DNA of 6,544 nucleotides from an uncultured Oscillibacter sp. (GCA_946530565.1 CAMNAE010000099.1:1-6544), one strand, 5' to 3'. Counted from the stretch's first letter, positions 1 through 6,320 are shown. A program made the numbers and translations. The notes: a model not told the origin generated them from the letters alone.

Positions 1-366
1 TGCCGCGCCCTGATCGGTGTCTGGTTCGGAGGTGAAGCACACAGCGACATCACGTGCGCGATGGAAGCGCTCGCGCTCGGCGGCGGGCCGTTTGGCTCAA
101 AAACGCGTGCGGCCAGGCACGCGGCGGCGGAGCCGGGCTATCTCATGCGGCGCGTCTTTGTTCCGCGTGAGGTCTTGAGCGAGATGTACCCGAGGCTTCG
201 GAAAATGCCATTTCTTGCGCCGCTCTATCAGGCGCGCCGCTGGCTAAGGCTCCTCTCAGCTGAAAAGCAGGCGCAGGCGGTCGCGGAACTGAAAAACTCC
301 CGTGCAACACCGGACGTGGGCGAAAAGGCCTATCAGGAACTTTTGGAAAAACTGAATCTGAAATAA
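1..366 (+). CDS. C-terminal part of a probable nucleotidyltransferase-family protein (PF14907-like), 5' end outside window
   Basis: The frame is open from base 1 to the TAA at 364-366, giving 121 residues, so the gene starts upstream of the window. The ATG at base 61 is most likely an internal methionine, because the 20 codons before it read through in the same frame without a stop and nothing resembling a ribosome binding site precedes it. The visible tail has a glycine-rich GGGPFG segment, then GYLMRRVFVP, then a basic amphipathic stretch (PRLRKMPFLAPLYQARRWLRLL) and a charged helical end. From memory, this order (G-G-x-F-G, later R-R-x-F-x-P, then x-Y-P-x-L-[RK]-x-x-P-x-L-x-P and an R-W-x-x-x-L helix) matches the C-terminus of the uncharacterised nucleotidyltransferase family NTP_transf_5 found in clostridial envelope and polysaccharide loci. 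The catalytic G-S-x-x-D-x-D region would lie upstream and cannot be checked here, so the substrate is unknown. A hairpin terminator follows directly, so this is the last gene of its transcript. Confidence 0.5.
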   Translation, partial: CRALIGVWFGGEAHSDITCAMEALALGGGPFGSKTRAARHAAAEPGYLMRRVFVPREVLSEMYPRLRKMPFLAPLYQARRWLRLLSAEKQAQAVAELKNSRATPDVGEKAYQELLEKLNLK

Positions 367-413
367 AACGGGGATGGGTCTATCAACTGACGGATCCATC
401 CCCGCAGTTTATT
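362..413 (+). terminator. Rho-independent terminator after the partial nucleotidyltransferase gene
   Basis: GGGGATGG at 370-377 pairs perfectly with CCATCCCC at 396-403, and C369 pairs with G404. The stem can extend inward through G378-T395, T379-A394 and C380-G393. An outer A/T arm, AATAAA at 362-367 with TTTATT at 408-413, overlaps the TAA stop codon and is separated from the core by a small internal loop. The T tract after the stem is short and interrupted, so it is a moderate rather than textbook terminator. Confidence 0.65.
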
Positions 414-521
414 CTGACACCGCAAAGTCAAGGTGAAAAACCCGGGTCAGCGCCATGCCCCTGATCCCTCCTCCCTTGTTCACAATTTGTTCATGAATTT
501 TAAGGCCTGATACGGTATCCT

Positions 522-551
522 GTAAACGTTAAGCTATTGCTCAATTATTAT
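522..551 (+). promoter_or_regulatory. Possible sigma-A promoter for the SLH surface-protein gene
   Basis: TATTAT at 546-551 is a five-of-six match to the -10 consensus, and it would place the transcription start near 558, just ahead of the ribosome binding site. The -35 match 18 bases upstream (GTAAAC at 522-527) is poor. A second pairing, TTGCTC at 537-542 with TATACA at 560-565 and a 17-base spacer, looks better by consensus. However, it would start transcription at about 572, inside the Shine-Dalgarno sequence. TTGTTC at 487-492 is another -35-like hexamer without a good -10. The element is placed by eye and is tentative. Confidence 0.25.
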
Positions 552-570
552 GGCAATTCTATACACTTTC

Positions 571-576
571 AGGAGG
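571..576 (+). promoter_or_regulatory. Ribosome binding site that fixes the start at 585
   Basis: AGGAGG is a perfect Shine-Dalgarno core eight bases ahead of the ATG at 585. It decides against the longer in-frame reading from TTG at 537, whose extra 16 residues would run through this site and precede the signal peptide. Confidence 0.9.
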
Positions 577-584
577 CGTTGTTT

Positions 585-3500
585 ATGAACGTTTTTCGCT
601 TTAAACGCTTGGGCGCGCTCGCGCTGGCGCTGGTGATGGCGCTGACGCTTTTGCCTGCGGCGGCTTTTGCCGCGAGCCGCAAAACGCGCGAGGGCGACAC
701 GGTCCGTTATAAGCTCAAAGCCGGCAGCTCGATCTCGCTGGACCGCGCGGACTTCAAGGATGTGTTCTCCGCCGCGGCCGGCAGCGACGACAGCCTGCTC
801 TACATCGAGCTTGAGGCCGGCAGCAACTACAAGTACGCAAACGGCCTTCTGTACGCCGACTTCGACAGCCGCAACGAGGTCTCCTTCAACGCCAACGACC
901 TCGACGACGAGACCTTCTACTACAGCTCCGGCTCCTACGGCGACTATGCGATCAACGACCTCACCTTCGCCGCCGGCTCCTCGGGCAACGGCAAAACGGT
1001 CTCGATGACCTATTACGCCTACGGCAGCGACTACATCGTCGAGGGCACGCTCAACTTCGTGATCGGCACCTCCGACGCCGACCAGGCGGATGTGGGCATC
1101 ATCTACACCGTGGGCGCGGGCGATGCGGTCACCTTGAGCCGCAACGACTTCAAGACCCTGTATGAAAAAACCTTCAGCGACACCTTCCGCTTCATGATCC
1201 TCAAGCCCAACAGCAGCTCCAACGAGAGCTACGGCCGGCTCTGTTACAACTACGAGACCAAGAGCGAAAAGGTCTTTTACAACGACGAGCTCGAAGACTA
1301 CCAGTTCTATTTCAGCAACTCCGACTACGGCGACTACCCGATCAACTCGATCACCTTCGCCGCAGCGGGCGGCTCGAAGGGAAGGATCGTGAGCTATAAC
1401 TACGAGCTCCACGGCGAGGAGAAGACCCTCAAGGGCGCGCTGGAATTCCACATCGGCGCCGCCGGCAGCTCCAGCGGCTCCTCGACCGCGACCGGCTACG
1501 ACCTCAGCTACTCCGTCCGCGCCGGCAAGGAGCTGACCTTCGACAAGACGGACTTCCAGAGCTTCTTCTCCAAGACCTACTCCACCGGCAGCGTCCGCGC
1601 GATCGCCTTTGAGCCGCGCGAGAGCATGACGAGCTCGACGGGCCTCTTCTATGTGAACTACGGCTATTCCAAGGAGCACGCGTTCAACAAGACCACGATC
1701 AACTCCTACAGCTTCTACTACAGCAACGAGGACTTCGGCGACTACGCGCTCGACGAGCTCTCCTTCGTGGCGCCGAACAGCGCGCAGGATCTCGTGATCG
1801 ACTTCTCCGTGACCGGCAGCAACAACCGGACGGTCGAGGGCACGATGCGCATCCAGACGACCGGCAGCAGCTCCGGCAGCAGCTCGTCGTCCTCCTCCTC
1901 TTCGACCAACGCCAAGTCCGACATCTCCTACACGGTGCGCGCCGACAAGCAGCTCGAGCTCAAAAAGAGCGACTTTTTGAGCTACTTCCGCAAGACTTAC
2001 ACGGGTGCGAGCATTGCGAGCATCGTCTTTGAGCCGCGTGAGAGCATGACCGCCTCTACGACCGGTCTCTTCTACGCGAATTACGACAGCAAAAACGAGA
2101 AGAGCTTCACGAAATACGCACTGCGCAACTACCTCTTCTACTACAGCGACGAATCTGAGGGCGACTACGACATCGCCGCGCTCTCGTATGTGGCGCCGAG
2201 CAAGTTTAAAGACCCCGTATATGTGGACTTCACGATCAACGGTGAGAACGGCCGCAGCCTCACGGGCGTTCTCGGGATCAGCGAGGGCGCGAGCGCGTCC
2301 GATGGCTCCAACGAGATCGTCTACGAGGTCAAAAGCGGCAAGACCGCGCTGATCGACAAGGCTGATCTGCAGGCGCTCTTCCGCGACGTCTACGAGGATG
2401 AGACGGTCCGCACGGCTACGCTGAACCCGCAGACGAGCCTCTCCGAGAGCACAGGACTCTTCTATGTGAGCTACGGGCTCCGCGGCGAGAAGAGCTTTAC
2501 GAAGTACACGCTGCGCAACTACAACTTCTACTACAGCAACGAGAGCTTCGGTGACTACTACATTGGCGACCTCGTGTTCGCCGCGCCCTCTGACTTTACC
2601 GAGGACATCGTGCTCGATCTCTCGCTGACCGGCTCCAACAACAAGACCGTGAACGGCACGATCCGCTTCACGGCCAACGCGAGTTCCTCCTCGTCCGGCT
2701 CCTCCGGCAGTTCCTCCGGCAGCAGGACCTACGACATGACCTATACGCTCTCTCCGGGCGATGAGCTCGTGATGGGCGGGCGCACCTTCCGCGAGTTCTT
2801 CCGCGACAGCTACGCAAACAGCGAGATCGCCTACGTCGAATTCGTGCCCGAGGTGAGCCTGAGCGCCGACGAGACCGGCATGTTCTACATCGACTACTCG
2901 CTCAAGAGCGAGAAGAGCTTCAAGAACAAGACGATCGCGGACTTCTACTTCTACTACAGCGACGAGGCCGACGGCGACTACGCGCTCGACGACCTCTCCT
3001 TCGTCGCGCCCGACACCTTCACGACCGAGATCCCCGTGGCCTTCACCGTGTACGGCACGAACAACCGCAAGGTCACCGGCCGCATGCTCATCACCCCGAA
3101 CGCCGCGGTCTCCTCCACGGCCGACATCCTCTACTACTCCACGAGCTCCAACCTGCAGCTCAACTCCAATGACTTCGCGCGCTTCTTCCGCAAGACCTAT
3201 CCGCGCGAGAGCTTCGTCTCCGTCACGCTCGGCGGCATTCCCGAGACCGGCGCGCTCTATTACAACTACTACAACGCCAGCGCCTACGGCCCCGGCCGCA
3301 CGCTCCTCACCAGCGCGCTTTTGAAGTCGATGACCTTCCAGTTCTCACCCGAGACGAACAGCAGCTACTCACTCACAGAGCTCACGTACGTCCCGACCGG
3401 CGTGAACTACTGCGTCACGATCCCCTTCACGGCCAACGGCGCGACCCACTCCGTGAGCGGCAATCTCTTCATCAGCATCACGAGCAGGACGATCTCTGAC

Positions 3501-4343
3501 GTCTACGGCGTCACGCCGAAAGACAACGCCGTGACCTTCCCCTCCAGCGCGATCTCGACTGCGATCAATGCGGGCGTGAGCGGCCAGAGCGTCTCCTCCG
3601 TGCGTCTGCTGCGCCTGCCCGACAGCAAGGTCGGCACCGTGTATGAGGGCGGCACCTCCTCCAAGGCCACGACAAGCGACCGCTACAATCTCTCCGGCAG
3701 CGGCGTGCTGCTCGGCTCACTCCGCTTCGTCCCGGCCACCGGCTACACCGGCTCCGTCGAGATCCCCTATGCCGCCTACAACGCCAACGGCAGCGCGATC
3801 GGCGCGGGCAAGTTCTCTCTGGGCATCGTGAGTGAGCGCAGGACCTTCAAAGACATCACGAGCTCGACCTGGTGCTACAAGTACGTCTCCGAGCTCTCGG
3901 CCGCCGGCGTCATCGACGGCTACACCGACGGCAGCTTCAAGCCCGACAATCAGGTGACCTGGGGCCAGGCCCTCAAGCTCATCATGCTCGCCGCCGGCTA
4001 CCCCGTGCAGCAGCCGACCGACACGAAGAGCGTCTTCTCCGGCTACCTCGCCCGCGCGAAGGCCGACGGGCTCGTGACTGGCGACGTGACGCTCACCGCT
4101 CCGATCTCCCGTCAGGCGGTCGCCCAGCTCGCGGCCAAGGCCCTGAAGCTCTCTACCTCCGGGCTCTCCACCGTCCAGCCCTTCACCGATACCTCTGACG
4201 CCTACGTCCGCGCGCTCAACGCGGCCGGCATCGTCGAGGGTTATTTCTCCCAGGGCGTGAGCACCTTCCGCCCCGCCAATACCCTGACCCGCGGCCAGGC
4301 CAGCGCGATCGTCTGGCGCATGCAGCAGTACAGGGCGCAGTAA
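585..4343 (+). CDS. Secreted multi-repeat S-layer homology (SLH) domain surface protein, 1252 aa
   Basis: This is a large exported protein expected to sit on the outer face of the Gram-positive wall. Residues 1-29 form a classical signal peptide: basic MNVFRFKR, a hydrophobic Leu/Ala core, and probable cleavage after AFA at 27-29. No lipobox, sortase motif or other membrane segment is seen. Residues 38-160, 171-290, 304-423, 446-566, 577-695, 716-836 and 847-965 are seven related modules, 969-1082 is a divergent eighth, and 1086-1250 are three SLH repeats. Each of the first six modules carries a DF/DL or TF residue pair and an F-F/Y helix-like stretch near its start, a G-x-[FL]-[YC] turn, an E-x-x-F strand and an FYYS-x4-GDY block. 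Serine-rich linkers lie at 291-303, 425-441 and 699-713. There are only three cysteines (220, 943, 1097). SLH domains bind pyruvylated secondary wall polysaccharide, so wall anchoring is well supported. The repeats probably form beta-sandwich modules (inference), and their ligand or structural role is unknown. The gene stands alone, with its own leader and a strong terminator three bases downstream. Confidence 0.93.
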   Translation: MNVFRFKRLGALALALVMALTLLPAAAFAASRKTREGDTVRYKLKAGSSISLDRADFKDVFSAAAGSDDSLLYIELEAGSNYKYANGLLYADFDSRNEVSFNANDLDDETFYYSSGSYGDYAINDLTFAAGSSGNGKTVSMTYYAYGSDYIVEGTLNFVIGTSDADQADVGIIYTVGAGDAVTLSRNDFKTLYEKTFSDTFRFMILKPNSSSNESYGRLCYNYETKSEKVFYNDELEDYQFYFSNSDYGDYPINSITFAAAGGSKGRIVSYNYELHGEEKTLKGALEFHIGAAGSSSGSSTATGYDLSYSVRAGKELTFDKTDFQSFFSKTYSTGSVRAIAFEPRESMTSSTGLFYVNYGYSKEHAFNKTTINSYSFYYSNEDFGDYALDELSFVAPNSAQDLVIDFSVTGSNNRTVEGTMRIQTTGSSSGSSSSSSSSSTNAKSDISYTVRADKQLELKKSDFLSYFRKTYTGASIASIVFEPRESMTASTTGLFYANYDSKNEKSFTKYALRNYLFYYSDESEGDYDIAALSYVAPSKFKDPVYVDFTINGENGRSLTGVLGISEGASASDGSNEIVYEVKSGKTALIDKADLQALFRDVYEDETVRTATLNPQTSLSESTGLFYVSYGLRGEKSFTKYTLRNYNFYYSNESFGDYYIGDLVFAAPSDFTEDIVLDLSLTGSNNKTVNGTIRFTANASSSSSGSSGSSSGSRTYDMTYTLSPGDELVMGGRTFREFFRDSYANSEIAYVEFVPEVSLSADETGMFYIDYSLKSEKSFKNKTIADFYFYYSDEADGDYALDDLSFVAPDTFTTEIPVAFTVYGTNNRKVTGRMLITPNAAVSSTADILYYSTSSNLQLNSNDFARFFRKTYPRESFVSVTLGGIPETGALYYNYYNASAYGPGRTLLTSALLKSMTFQFSPETNSSYSLTELTYVPTGVNYCVTIPFTANGATHSVSGNLFISITSRTISDVYGVTPKDNAVTFPSSAISTAINAGVSGQSVSSVRLLRLPDSKVGTVYEGGTSSKATTSDRYNLSGSGVLLGSLRFVPATGYTGSVEIPYAAYNANGSAIGAGKFSLGIVSERRTFKDITSSTWCYKYVSELSAAGVIDGYTDGSFKPDNQVTWGQALKLIMLAAGYPVQQPTDTKSVFSGYLARAKADGLVTGDVTLTAPISRQAVAQLAAKALKLSTSGLSTVQPFTDTSDAYVRALNAAGIVEGYFSQGVSTFRPANTLTRGQASAIVWRMQQYRAQ
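696..3479 (+). repeat. Seven tandem ~120-residue modules (R1-R7) in the SLH protein
   Basis: The modules lie at about 696-1064 (R1), 1095-1454 (R2), 1494-1853 (R3), 1920-2282 (R4), 2313-2669 (R5), 2730-3092 (R6) and 3123-3479 (R7). The shared pattern is a Y-x-V/L strand, a [DT]-[FL] pair followed by FF/YF, an aliphatic strand, G-x-[FL]-[YC]-x-x-Y, then E-x-x-F, a 20-residue aromatic block and a strand ending G-x-[LMI]-x-[IF]. The aromatic block begins at residues 111, 241, 377, 518, 648, 789 and 918, with no insertion or deletion in any copy. It keeps F at position 1, F or Y at 3 except for variants, S at 4, GDY at 9-11 (SSY in R7) and an aliphatic residue at 13 and 16. R3, R4 and R5 are the closest relatives at DNA level; R1, R2 and R7 have drifted. 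I do not recognise a named, characterised domain. Confidence 0.88.
3489..3830 (+). other. Divergent eighth module (R8) before the SLH region
   Basis: Residues 969-1082 lack the FYYS/GDY block. They keep the overall order of the upstream modules: an early aliphatic and phenylalanine strand, G-T-V-Y in place of G-x-F-Y, a late L-R-F-V-P strand, and G-Y-T-G followed by a strand and a G-containing final strand. The run of FVP, GYTG and PYxxYNxxG resembles a repeat I recall from other clostridial and paenibacillar SLH proteins, where it reads like FVPASGYTG. It may be the ancestral form, or a junction module between the array and the wall anchor (inference). Confidence 0.6.
3840..4334 (+). other. 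Three C-terminal SLH repeats (cell-wall anchor)
   Basis: SLH1 begins at about residue 1088 with F-K-D-I, then W-x-x-K-Y-V, A-A-G-V-I-D-G-Y-x-D-G-S-F-K-P and T-W-G-Q at 1125-1128. SLH2 is the shorter form (about 1149-1186) with G-Y-L-A-R-A-K-A-D-G-L-V and S-R-Q-A at 1175-1178. SLH3 begins P-F-T-D at 1199 and runs through A-A-G-I-V-E-G-Y, F-R-P and T-R-G-Q at 1235-1238. In studied SLH proteins the TRAE motif of each repeat contributes to the pocket for pyruvylated wall polysaccharide. Here all three depart from TRAE, and SLH1 lacks the arginine. The protein ends two residues after this region. Confidence 0.92.
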
Positions 4344-4345
4344 CG

Positions 4346-4394
4346 CAAGAAAAAGAAGCACCGGCGCTTTACGCGCCGGTGTTTCTTTTTCTTG
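4346..4394. terminator. Bidirectional hairpin terminator between convergent genes
   Basis: CACCGGCGC at 4359-4367 pairs with GCGCCGGTG at 4373-4381 around the five-base loop TTTAC. Beyond one G-T wobble (4358/4382), the purine arm at 4347-4357 pairs without error with the pyrimidine arm at 4383-4393, and C4346 pairs with G4394. This makes a 22-bp stem. Because the outer arm is A-rich on one side and T-rich on the other, each strand ends in a U-rich tract after a GC core. It can therefore stop the SLH-protein transcript, whose stop codon is three bases away, and also the converging minus-strand transcript. Confidence 0.93.
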
Positions 4395-4396
4395 GA

Positions 4397-4420
4397 GGGA
4401 TTAGGGATTAGGGAGAGGGG
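4397..4420 (+). other. Predicted G-quadruplex motif in the convergent intergenic region
   Basis: Four G-runs (4397-4399, 4404-4406, 4411-4413 and 4417-4420) are separated by the loops ATTA, ATTA and AGA. They satisfy the usual three-or-more-G, one-to-seven-base-loop rule. The first three runs come from a GGGATTA direct repeat. The motif begins two bases after the terminator stem, on the plus strand, and lies in the 3' flank of the minus-strand gene. Folding in the cell is not shown. Confidence 0.6.
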
Positions 4421-4459
4421 ATCAGGGCCTTCAGGCGCGTGACCCCGCTGCCTGTTTCT

Positions 4460-6319
4460 TCAGCTGTACCTTCCGCCGGAGAATACATAGTACTCCAGCG
4501 AGTGAAAGTCGGTGAGGGCCTGCTGCTGCTCATTTGTAAGCGCGTCCTCTGAGACGAAGTTCCCCGCGGCGTCCTGAAAGACCCCGACCGAGGTGATGAC
4601 CGGGAGGACGGCGCGCGCATTGGACGCCGCGCGCATGTAGGGCGTCTCGGGGAAGCCAAGAACGTCGAAGAGCTCCTGCAGCATAAAGCAGCTCGAAACG
4701 TCCGGACCCTCGCCTTGAAGCTCGACCCCGAGCGTCTCTTTTGCCGCGCTGTTCGCCCAGATCAGATAGCGCGTTGAATAGTAGTTGTAAATGCCCTCAG
4801 CGCTCGACGGGTCCAGATCCACTCCGAGCTCATGGTAGCCGGAGTTCCCGACGCCGAGCCAGGGCTTGTGGTCGCCGAAGAGCAGGAGCACGACCGGGCG
4901 GCTCTGCTTCTCGAGCGCGCGCGTGAAGGTCCACAGGTTTTCCGACGTGTTCCGGACCGAGCCCAGGTAATTATCCAGAATATTCGCGGTCGTCTCGGAG
5001 TATCTGCCGTCGGTATAGTGCTCCCCGCGCCAGACATTCGTCGTATCATAGGGTCCGTGGCCCTGATAGGTCACATTGAACGAAAAGATCGGCGCGTCTG
5101 ACGCGGCGCAGTCCTCCTGATAGAGCCGCAGGATCTCGGGCAGGAGCACATCGTCGGAGCCGAAGGTCCCGCCGGTCAGGGGCGCGTAGTGGTTTTCGAT
5201 GTAGTAATAATCCGGAAATCCGAGGTACTGGTTCACGTTTTTGCGGTTGTAGAACCAGTCGTTGCTCGGATGCGAGCCGCTTAAGTGATAGCCCTGCGCG
5301 GCAAGATACCACGCAGCGGAATCGGTGACGCGGCGGAAATCGTGGTAGGAGGCAAAGCCTGTCAGGCAGCAGCGTTCGGTGTCGACGGTCCCGCCCGCAA
5401 AGATATTCGTGATCAGGTTGCCCGAAAGCCCCTCGCGCTCGAGCGTGTGCCAGGTGTCATAGGCCCGGCCGAAAGCCACGCCCTCAACGTTTTCAAAGCG
5501 TGAGAAGTCCGCAAAAGCCTCGAGCTGGATCGTGATGAGGTCGACCTTTTTGTCGTCGGGGATCTGTGCGGCCACGTCGGCCGCGAGCTGTTCCGCCGCC
5601 CACCTGTCGCCGCGGTAGCCCTCGGGCGGGCGCACGATCGACGAGGAGACGGAGTGCAGGAACGGGTACAAAAAGCCCTTGGAGAGATATACCTGTGTCG
5701 AGGACCACTGTTCCACCGCGTCCAGGTTCTTCAAGCTGTTGTAGCGGTTCGTATCGAAGCTCACATACAGATCTGCCGCGAGGAGCACAAGCGCGAGCAG
5801 GCCGGCCGCGGCGCGGTGCCGCCCGGGGATGCTTCCGCGGCAAAAAAGCGTCAAGATCACGATGCCGAGGAGAAACGCGAGCAGCACCGCCGCAAGGCGC
5901 AGATTCGGCCGGAGCTGGTAGTCTCCGGTGTCGGCGATCGCCTTCGCCTCGCGAAGGAGCGTCAGATCGACAAAGAGCAGCGGGTCGTCGCGCGTTAAAA
6001 GCTTCACGTAATTCCCGAGCGAAAGCCCCAACACGACGAACCCGGAGAGAATAAAGCCGACGTTCGCCCGGCCCGTCAGCGCTGTCAGCAGCAGCGTCAA
6101 CAGCAGGGCAGGGAGCAGATTCAGCGCGAGCAGGACAGGGTGGCGGAAATACGACAGAAAGACCGCCTGCGCGTAGTTGCCGTAGGCGAGGAGCAGCGAG
6201 CAAAGACCGAGCCCGACGCCGCTGAACGCCGCCCAGACAAAGATCCAAAGACTCCGGATACGGCTCTGCCGCAGCGGCAGGGCTGCGGCAGAGGGTTCAA
6301 AAAGCCAGTGGCTTTTCAT
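4460..6319 (-). CDS. LTA synthase family membrane sulfatase-fold protein (probable phosphoglycerol transferase), 619 aa
   Basis: The family transfers glycerophosphate from phosphatidylglycerol to build lipoteichoic acid-type polymers outside the membrane, using an alkaline-phosphatase/sulfatase fold and a metal ion. Five hydrophobic segments lie at about residues 22-46, 54-81, 85-107, 140-160 and 170-186, matching the five-helix plan of LtaS, and the total is close to LtaS (about 645 aa). The extracellular domain shows the expected metal and nucleophile residues: E267 in I-Q-L-E-A-F, T311 in G-G-T-V-D-T-E and D483-H484 in F-G-D-H-K-P. Further family motifs are R359 in the F-Y-N-R segment and H421 in Q-G-H-G-P. 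The start is ATG 6319-6317, one base after the stop of the upstream synthetase gene; a TTG at 6343 would overlap that gene by 23 bases, and neither start has a clear Shine-Dalgarno sequence. The exact polymer made is not determined by sequence alone, so no symbol is given. The gene ends at the shared terminator. Confidence 0.88.
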   Translation of the reverse strand: MKSHWLFEPSAAALPLRQSRIRSLWIFVWAAFSGVGLGLCSLLLAYGNYAQAVFLSYFRHPVLLALNLLPALLLTLLLTALTGRANVGFILSGFVVLGLSLGNYVKLLTRDDPLLFVDLTLLREAKAIADTGDYQLRPNLRLAAVLLAFLLGIVILTLFCRGSIPGRHRAAAGLLALVLLAADLYVSFDTNRYNSLKNLDAVEQWSSTQVYLSKGFLYPFLHSVSSSIVRPPEGYRGDRWAAEQLAADVAAQIPDDKKVDLITIQLEAFADFSRFENVEGVAFGRAYDTWHTLEREGLSGNLITNIFAGGTVDTERCCLTGFASYHDFRRVTDSAAWYLAAQGYHLSGSHPSNDWFYNRKNVNQYLGFPDYYYIENHYAPLTGGTFGSDDVLLPEILRLYQEDCAASDAPIFSFNVTYQGHGPYDTTNVWRGEHYTDGRYSETTANILDNYLGSVRNTSENLWTFTRALEKQSRPVVLLLFGDHKPWLGVGNSGYHELGVDLDPSSAEGIYNYYSTRYLIWANSAAKETLGVELQGEGPDVSSCFMLQELFDVLGFPETPYMRAASNARAVLPVITSVGVFQDAAGNFVSEDALTNEQQQALTDFHSLEYYVFSGGRYS

Positions 6320-6320
6320 A

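Larger units (their letters stand above)
414..584. other. Intergenic spacer with no gene
   Basis: This 171-base stretch between the first terminator and the large surface-protein gene holds no convincing coding frame or RNA gene. It is more A/T-rich than the coding regions from about 480 onward, as expected for a promoter region. It contains the perfect inverted repeat GATAC-G-GTATC at 509-519, the small palindrome TTCATGAA at 490-497, candidate promoter elements near 522-551 and the ribosome binding site at 571-576. Confidence 0.6.

Noticed and set aside
61..366. A separate 101-residue gene starting at ATG 61
   Set aside because: The frame is open to the window edge, there is no ribosome binding site before base 61, and the tail matches the C-terminus of a longer family, so it is treated as a truncated view of a larger gene.
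537..584. TTG at 537 as an earlier start for the SLH protein
   Set aside because: The extra 16 residues are polar, would precede the signal peptide and would be translated through the AGGAGG site. ATG 585 has ideal spacing and starts a textbook signal peptide.
534..1679. A 381-codon open frame on the minus strand opposite the first repeats
   Set aside because: Its Val/Ala/Glu-rich, low-complexity composition is the mirror of GC-rich codon use in the repeat gene. It has no domain signature and no ribosome binding site.
696..3479. The repeat region as a phase-variable or mobile repeat element
   Set aside because: The units are diverged protein modules without short identical tandem tracts, terminal inverted repeats or transposase genes.
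3717..4361. A 214-codon minus-strand open frame opposite R8 and the SLH region
   Set aside because: It runs antisense to unmistakable SLH repeats, starts inside the terminator hairpin and has composition typical of an antisense shadow.
4397..4414. GGGATTA repeats as a telomere-like or CRISPR-like array
   Set aside because: There are only two full copies, with no spacers and no further units, so it is noted only as part of a G-quadruplex motif.
5493..6248. A 251-codon minus-strand frame inside the LTA-synthase-like gene
   Set aside because: It is an Arg/Ala/Pro-rich out-of-frame shadow of the membrane-helix region, with no independent signals.
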